This document shows positions 22,011-25,987 of a DNA stretch of 25,987 nt, in pieces (the stretch's first letter is position 1; each line of letters begins with the position of its first letter). The notes under the pieces are model-generated. The model did not search any database. It was not told the origin of the DNA and saw only the letters and a program-made list of their open reading frames with translations. This DNA comes from Promethearchaeota archaeon (GTDB taxonomy: Archaea > Asgardarchaeota > Lokiarchaeia > Sigynarchaeales > SOKP01), in contig JAHLWT010000220.1 of assembly GCA_019057775.1 (NCBI GenBank), forward strand, positions 1-25,987. Direction: 5' to 3'. The translations under genes were made by a program, and so were the position numbers.

Positions 22011-22340
22011 TTATGTTTCATCGGTTTCTGGAATTATGCTTTTCATGTCACTAATAACCTTTACCAATGCGTTTCTTAGTGGTTCAGACGAGATATCATT
22101 AAGCAAAGTATTTAGATTATCAACCCATTGAGATACTGTATCTATTCCAATAGGGAAAACTTCAAAATCGCGAATTTCTTTACAATATTGACAGAAAACG
22201 CCCCTAATATCCCCTGCAATTTTTTCTGTGCCTCTGGTACAATCACCACAGAGAGGTCTACCACAATTAAAACAACTATCTAATGGGGGGTATTCTGAAA
22301 TATCGTTATCAATTTCCTCATTACAAAAGAAACATTTCAT
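22011..22340 (-). CDS. Small RING/treble-clef-like zinc protein (109 aa)
   Basis: Eight cysteines in four pairs: C3/C6, C23/C26, C31/C34, C50/C53, with NCGRPLCGDC in the middle. This cross-brace-like spacing is like a RING, B-box or FYVE-type double zinc site, although no His occupies the ring positions. The last 50 residues are a helical tail (VSQWVDNLNTLLNDI). GGAG sits eight bases before the ATG. In Asgard archaea RING-like proteins can be ubiquitin-system components, but no ubiquitin or E2 gene is visible here and a plain adaptor is equally possible. It is divergent from the ADP-ribosylglycohydrolase gene. Confidence 0.6.
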   Translation of the reverse strand: MKCFFCNEEIDNDISEYPPLDSCFNCGRPLCGDCTRGTEKIAGDIRGVFCQYCKEIRDFEVFPIGIDTVSQWVDNLNTLLNDISSEPLRNALVKVISDMKSIIPETDET

Positions 22341-22451
22341 TTCAATAACTCCATAGTAGCATATATATTTAATTTAATCCATAAAAAAATTATTAAGAAA
22401 TAAATTTAAACTTTTATGTTAGTATTTTTATCTATTATTTGAGATTTTATC

Positions 22452-23455
22452 ATGTTGACAAAAGACAAAATTCTGGGTTGTTATTGGGGCTTAGCAATAG
22501 GCGATGCGCTGGGTATGCCTGTTGAGTTTAAATCGATTGAAGATATTCGTTCTAATTATGGAGATGATGGTATTCAAAATCCTAGAAAAAATGCTATTTG
22601 GACAGATGATACGGAAATGACTCTTGCACTTACCAAATCTTTATTACACTTAGGAAAAGTTGAAGAAATAAAAGATTTAGATGAGGATACTATTGGTCAA
22701 GCCATCGCGGAAGAATTTATTAATTGGTTAGATAATCCTGGATATGCTCCGGGAATTACAACTTCTAAGGCTGTTAATTTCTTGAAAGTAAATGGAGCAA
22801 AGAAGTGGAAGTTATCTGGTGTTAATGATTCAAAAGGTTGTGGGACTGTTATGCGTGCAGCACCATTAGGGATTTGGTCCGCAAATTCTTTAACACCGGA
22901 GTTACCTTTAATAGACGGCCTTATCATAAACTATTATTTAATATTTCTACTATACAATCTGAAATTACTCATGGTCATAAGGCAGCAACAACAACAGCTC
23001 TAGCAGGGTCATATGCTGTCGCTCTTGCAATTAATGGAATATCACCTGACAAAATGATAAATCCTATAGAAAAATATTGCAAACAAATCCACCCTGATTT
23101 TGAAAATGCTATGCAACGATTAAAGACGAGTCTTATTCAGCGAAGAGATGGAACATTTGAAACAGATTTAGAAGCACTTACTTATATTGGGCAGGGATGG
23201 GTTGGAGAAGAAGCTTTTGCCATGGCCCTTTATTCTGCGATTCAATTTACCAATGATTTAAAAATGTGCCTTCGCATTTCTGTTAACCATAATGGTGATA
23301 GCGATAGCGTTGCCTGTATTGCTGGGAGTATTCTCGGAGCTTTCCATGGAATGTCTATTATTCCAAAAGATTGGTTAGATTGCTTGGCTGAAAAGGAAAG
23401 AATGGAAACCTTTTTGAGAAATGTTATAGAATTTTTCAAAGATTATTTCAGTTAA
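22452..23455 (+). pseudogene. ADP-ribosylglycohydrolase (DraG family), one frameshift
   Basis: Two overlapping frames join into one protein of about 334 residues. The first part (from 22452) has GLAIGDALGMPVEF, IWTDDTEMTLAL, PGITTSKAV and GCGTVMRAAPLG. The second part (other frame, from about 22905) has EITHGHKAATTTALAG, GWVGEEAFAMALY and NHNGDSDSVACIAGSILG. These are the metal-binding and substrate motifs of enzymes that remove ADP-ribose from proteins or nucleic acids. Adding one T to the TTT at 22907-22909 restores a smooth junction, PELPFNRRPYHK, so a one-base homopolymer loss, real or from sequencing, is the simplest cause. All active-site residues are kept, so the break is recent or an error. 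The stop overlaps the convergent downstream gene by eight bases. Confidence 0.8.
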
Positions 23456-24305
23456 TTTTAATTCCCGTATTCATAATGATTTTTAGCTCATCTAATTTGA
23501 AGTAGAAGTTAAAAAAATTAGCTATAATTTGGTTAATTAACCTACATATATTACTTTTAATTTCGACAAAAGAGTCGTTTTTCTCCACTGTATCCTCGTT
23601 CATATAGAGTTCACGATTTATCTCAATCATAATAGATTTTACACGTTTTTCTTGGTGTAGGAATTTTATTGGAACATAACAGCCCGGGAATGGTTTATTG
23701 ATCTCAGTCGTAAGATTAATTTCTTCAAAAAAATTCCGAATTAATTGGATTAAATCTTCAGGCGTATGATAAAAATCTGTTCCAAGACAAATTTGTGGCC
23801 TTTTTATTTCTTGAGAGATTTCATAGGGCAAGGGAATCGCTGGGAATGAATGGGCGTCAATGATAAGGCATTCATCGAATTTGGCTAATAGCTCTTGTAC
23901 TTCTTTTGTTATTACCGTATGATAGGGATCATATATATTTTGTAATAGCATTTTTCGCTCGTTTTCATTAATTTCTCTTAATTTTCGCTCGTTTGAGTCT
24001 TTTGTATAAATCACTCCCATGCCCTTTGGTGCCATGACTTCTTTCTTATCATCTCGAAACCTTTCTGGATCTAACACTAATCTGCTGTAATTGTACGTTA
24101 CTGAAATGCCTCCTAATTCCGCAACACATGAAAATATTTCGTCTGTATATCTGTCAGTCATTCTCAACAATTCTTTTTGAAGATCATCATTGCTTAACAA
24201 AAATTTGGCTTTCATTTCTGGGGGTATGTAAGCAGAGCTATGGGGGATGTGAACTAAGAGTGGAACAACAACCTTGCTCTTTTTTATCTCAAACGGGTTA
24301 TTCAT
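23448..24305 (-). CDS. N-formylglutamate amidohydrolase family protein
   Basis: A 285-residue protein with the features of the N-formylglutamate amidohydrolase (HutG/FGase) family: LLVHIPHSSAYIP at the N-terminus, MTDRYTDEIF, LVLDPERFRDD, the metal-site segment LIIDAHSFPAIP, KRPQICLGTD and IMIEINRELYM. The family is a zinc amidase that releases formate from N-formylglutamate in histidine breakdown. No histidine-utilisation genes flank it, so another N-acyl amino acid substrate is possible. Cytosolic, no signal peptide. It is convergent with the ADP-ribosylglycohydrolase gene, overlapping by eight bases. Only a weak GTGAGA ribosome site lies upstream of the ATG. Confidence 0.85.
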   Translation of the reverse strand: MNNPFEIKKSKVVVPLLVHIPHSSAYIPPEMKAKFLLSNDDLQKELLRMTDRYTDEIFSCVAELGGISVTYNYSRLVLDPERFRDDKKEVMAPKGMGVIYTKDSNERKLREINENERKMLLQNIYDPYHTVITKEVQELLAKFDECLIIDAHSFPAIPLPYEISQEIKRPQICLGTDFYHTPEDLIQLIRNFFEEINLTTEINKPFPGCYVPIKFLHQEKRVKSIMIEINRELYMNEDTVEKNDSFVEIKSNICRLINQIIANFFNFYFKLDELKIIMNTGIKIN

Positions 24306-24408
24306 AAAAACAATTATCTCACTAAATCAATAATAAGTAAAAATATCAATTTATTTACTATGTCAAAATGGAAAATTTTATTTTAGATTTATGCAATTTA
24401 AAAACCTA

Positions 24409-25203
24409 CTAAATTGGTTTAAGATTTTCTCCACACATACTACAAACTTTTGAATTAACTTCTATTTCTGAGCCGCAATTTTCGCAAATCATCAGGTGAT
24501 TTAAATCAAAGTTATAAATTCTTATTTTTTTCAAAAATTCAGAAAATTTTTCATCCTTTAATAATTCTGGTATTAAAATATGCCCTAATACCTTAATATA
24601 ATAATCTGGAACATTGTATTCAATATCTTGATCATAATCTCTATAATGAATATATGTACTCTCAAATAATAAACCAAGTTTTACCAGAATAGAATTAATT
24701 TCAGGATGAGCTGTGATTTTAAAAGATTTTTGTAATTCGACATTAAAATTATTATGAAATTTATCAGATTTAGAATTATTTCCAGATAATAACAGCTCCC
24801 AATTTCTCAAGAAAAAAAATATCTGAGTTTTGATTTCAAAATCAGTTATAGAACTAAATTGTTTTTTGATTTCTTGTTCTAGTATTATTTGATGAAGATT
24901 AAATATCATTCTACCATCAGAGATTTCATTATATTTTAAATGATGCATTATCGTAAAATTTTCATTCTTTTCTATATAGCGTTTAAACTTTTCCCATAAT
25001 TTTTTAATCTTTTTTAGTTGGAGTTCTGGAAATTTTTTATTGAAATACCTTCGCAAATCATTGAATAAATTCTGTTCTGTATAATTACCCACATTAACTG
25101 CTTTTGTTGTACTTCTTTTATTAGCCAACCAGAATGCTAAAAATATTAATCTTTTATCTTTTAGCCTTTTTAATTTTTGATCAATTATTTCTTGTCTTTT
25201 CAT
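24409..25203 (-). CDS. Unknown protein with C-terminal zinc ribbon
   Basis: A 264-residue protein. The end, ICENCGSEIEVNSKVCSMCG, is a standard single zinc ribbon (zinc_ribbon_2 type), frequent as a C-terminal tag on archaeal proteins. The preceding about 235 residues are mostly helical and very Lys/Asn/Phe rich, with a basic N-terminus (KRQEIIDQKLKRLKDKR); no catalytic motif is visible. GTGAGAG lies about three bases before the ATG. It faces the helicase gene divergently over a 170-base AT-rich gap. Function unknown; partner binding through the ribbon is inference. Confidence 0.6.
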   Translation of the reverse strand: MKRQEIIDQKLKRLKDKRLIFLAFWLANKRSTTKAVNVGNYTEQNLFNDLRRYFNKKFPELQLKKIKKLWEKFKRYIEKNENFTIMHHLKYNEISDGRMIFNLHQIILEQEIKKQFSSITDFEIKTQIFFFLRNWELLLSGNNSKSDKFHNNFNVELQKSFKITAHPEINSILVKLGLLFESTYIHYRDYDQDIEYNVPDYYIKVLGHILIPELLKDEKFSEFLKKIRIYNFDLNHLMICENCGSEIEVNSKVCSMCGENLKPI

Positions 25204-25374
25204 TTTCTCTCACATTTTTTCTAAAGAAATTTAATTCTTTTACATGTTTACATATTTACGGTTTTTTAGTAAGGTAATTATTCCTACTAATAATAAACAT
25301 AAATTTTTATATGTATTCTGTTATTAGTTGTCTAAGTTTACAAAATATCTAAAGTATTTAATCCAATATCCTCA

Positions 25375-25987
<613 letters not shown>

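Noticed and set aside
22011..22340. Ubiquitin E3 ligase call for the RING-like protein
   Set aside because: All ligands are cysteine with no ring His, and no ubiquitin, E1 or E2 gene lies in the window.

Overview
The window is AT-rich DNA that looks archaeal. The strongest sign is a clear Alba chromatin gene (3913-4191). Supporting signs are an RPB9/TFIIS-like zinc-ribbon protein, many small zinc-finger proteins, TATA-like promoter elements and U-tract ends. The base composition, the membrane-anchored Ntn-hydrolase remnant at the left edge and the mix of Clostridia-like accessory genes suggest an Asgard-type (Lokiarchaeia-like) genome, but this placement is inference. Both edges look like contig ends: the first gene has no start, and the last 100 bases are a 39-base A run followed by A/T low-complexity sequence.

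Left arm (1-4893): tail of a secreted or membrane Ntn amidohydrolase, a small CxxC protein, an M50-type membrane protease, a Cys-rich protein with a duplicated metal-binding unit, Alba, and then about 700 bases without an intact gene. That stretch holds paired palindromes and the decayed end of another gene.

Centre (4894-16946, minus strand): ten tightly packed, often overlapping genes that read as one operon. In transcription order they are nrdG, nrdD (class III ribonucleotide reductase without an ATP cone), an Ap4A-hydrolase-like NUDIX enzyme, a thymidylate-kinase-like P-loop kinase, a BspA-type leucine-rich repeat (LRR) protein, a GT4 glycosyltransferase-Sel1-LRR fusion, a metallophosphoesterase, an AAA ATPase-LRR fusion (NLR-like layout), a PHP phosphoesterase and a second metallophosphoesterase. 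Three proteins with the same LRR type, interleaved with nucleotide-synthesis and phosphoester-cleaving enzymes, form the most unusual assembly in the window. Several genes seem to start at non-ATG codons placed by Shine-Dalgarno (SD) sequences, including a probable ATA start for the kinase.

Right arm (16947-25987): an accessory and nuclease-rich region. It has a Cas4/RecB-like Fe-S nuclease, an Smr-domain protein followed by two decayed relatives, a PD-(D/E)XK nuclease fused to a double-stranded-RNA-binding domain, a zinc-ribbon plus NYN (PIN-like) nuclease directly upstream of it, a RING-like zinc protein, an ADP-ribosylglycohydrolase broken by one frameshift, an N-formylglutamate amidohydrolase, an unknown zinc-ribbon protein, and the start of an SF2 helicase. 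The dsRBD-nuclease and NYN pair is a second candidate for an undescribed RNA-directed system. The divergent control region between the two arms carries an exact 13-base tandem repeat containing TTCATGAA palindromes.
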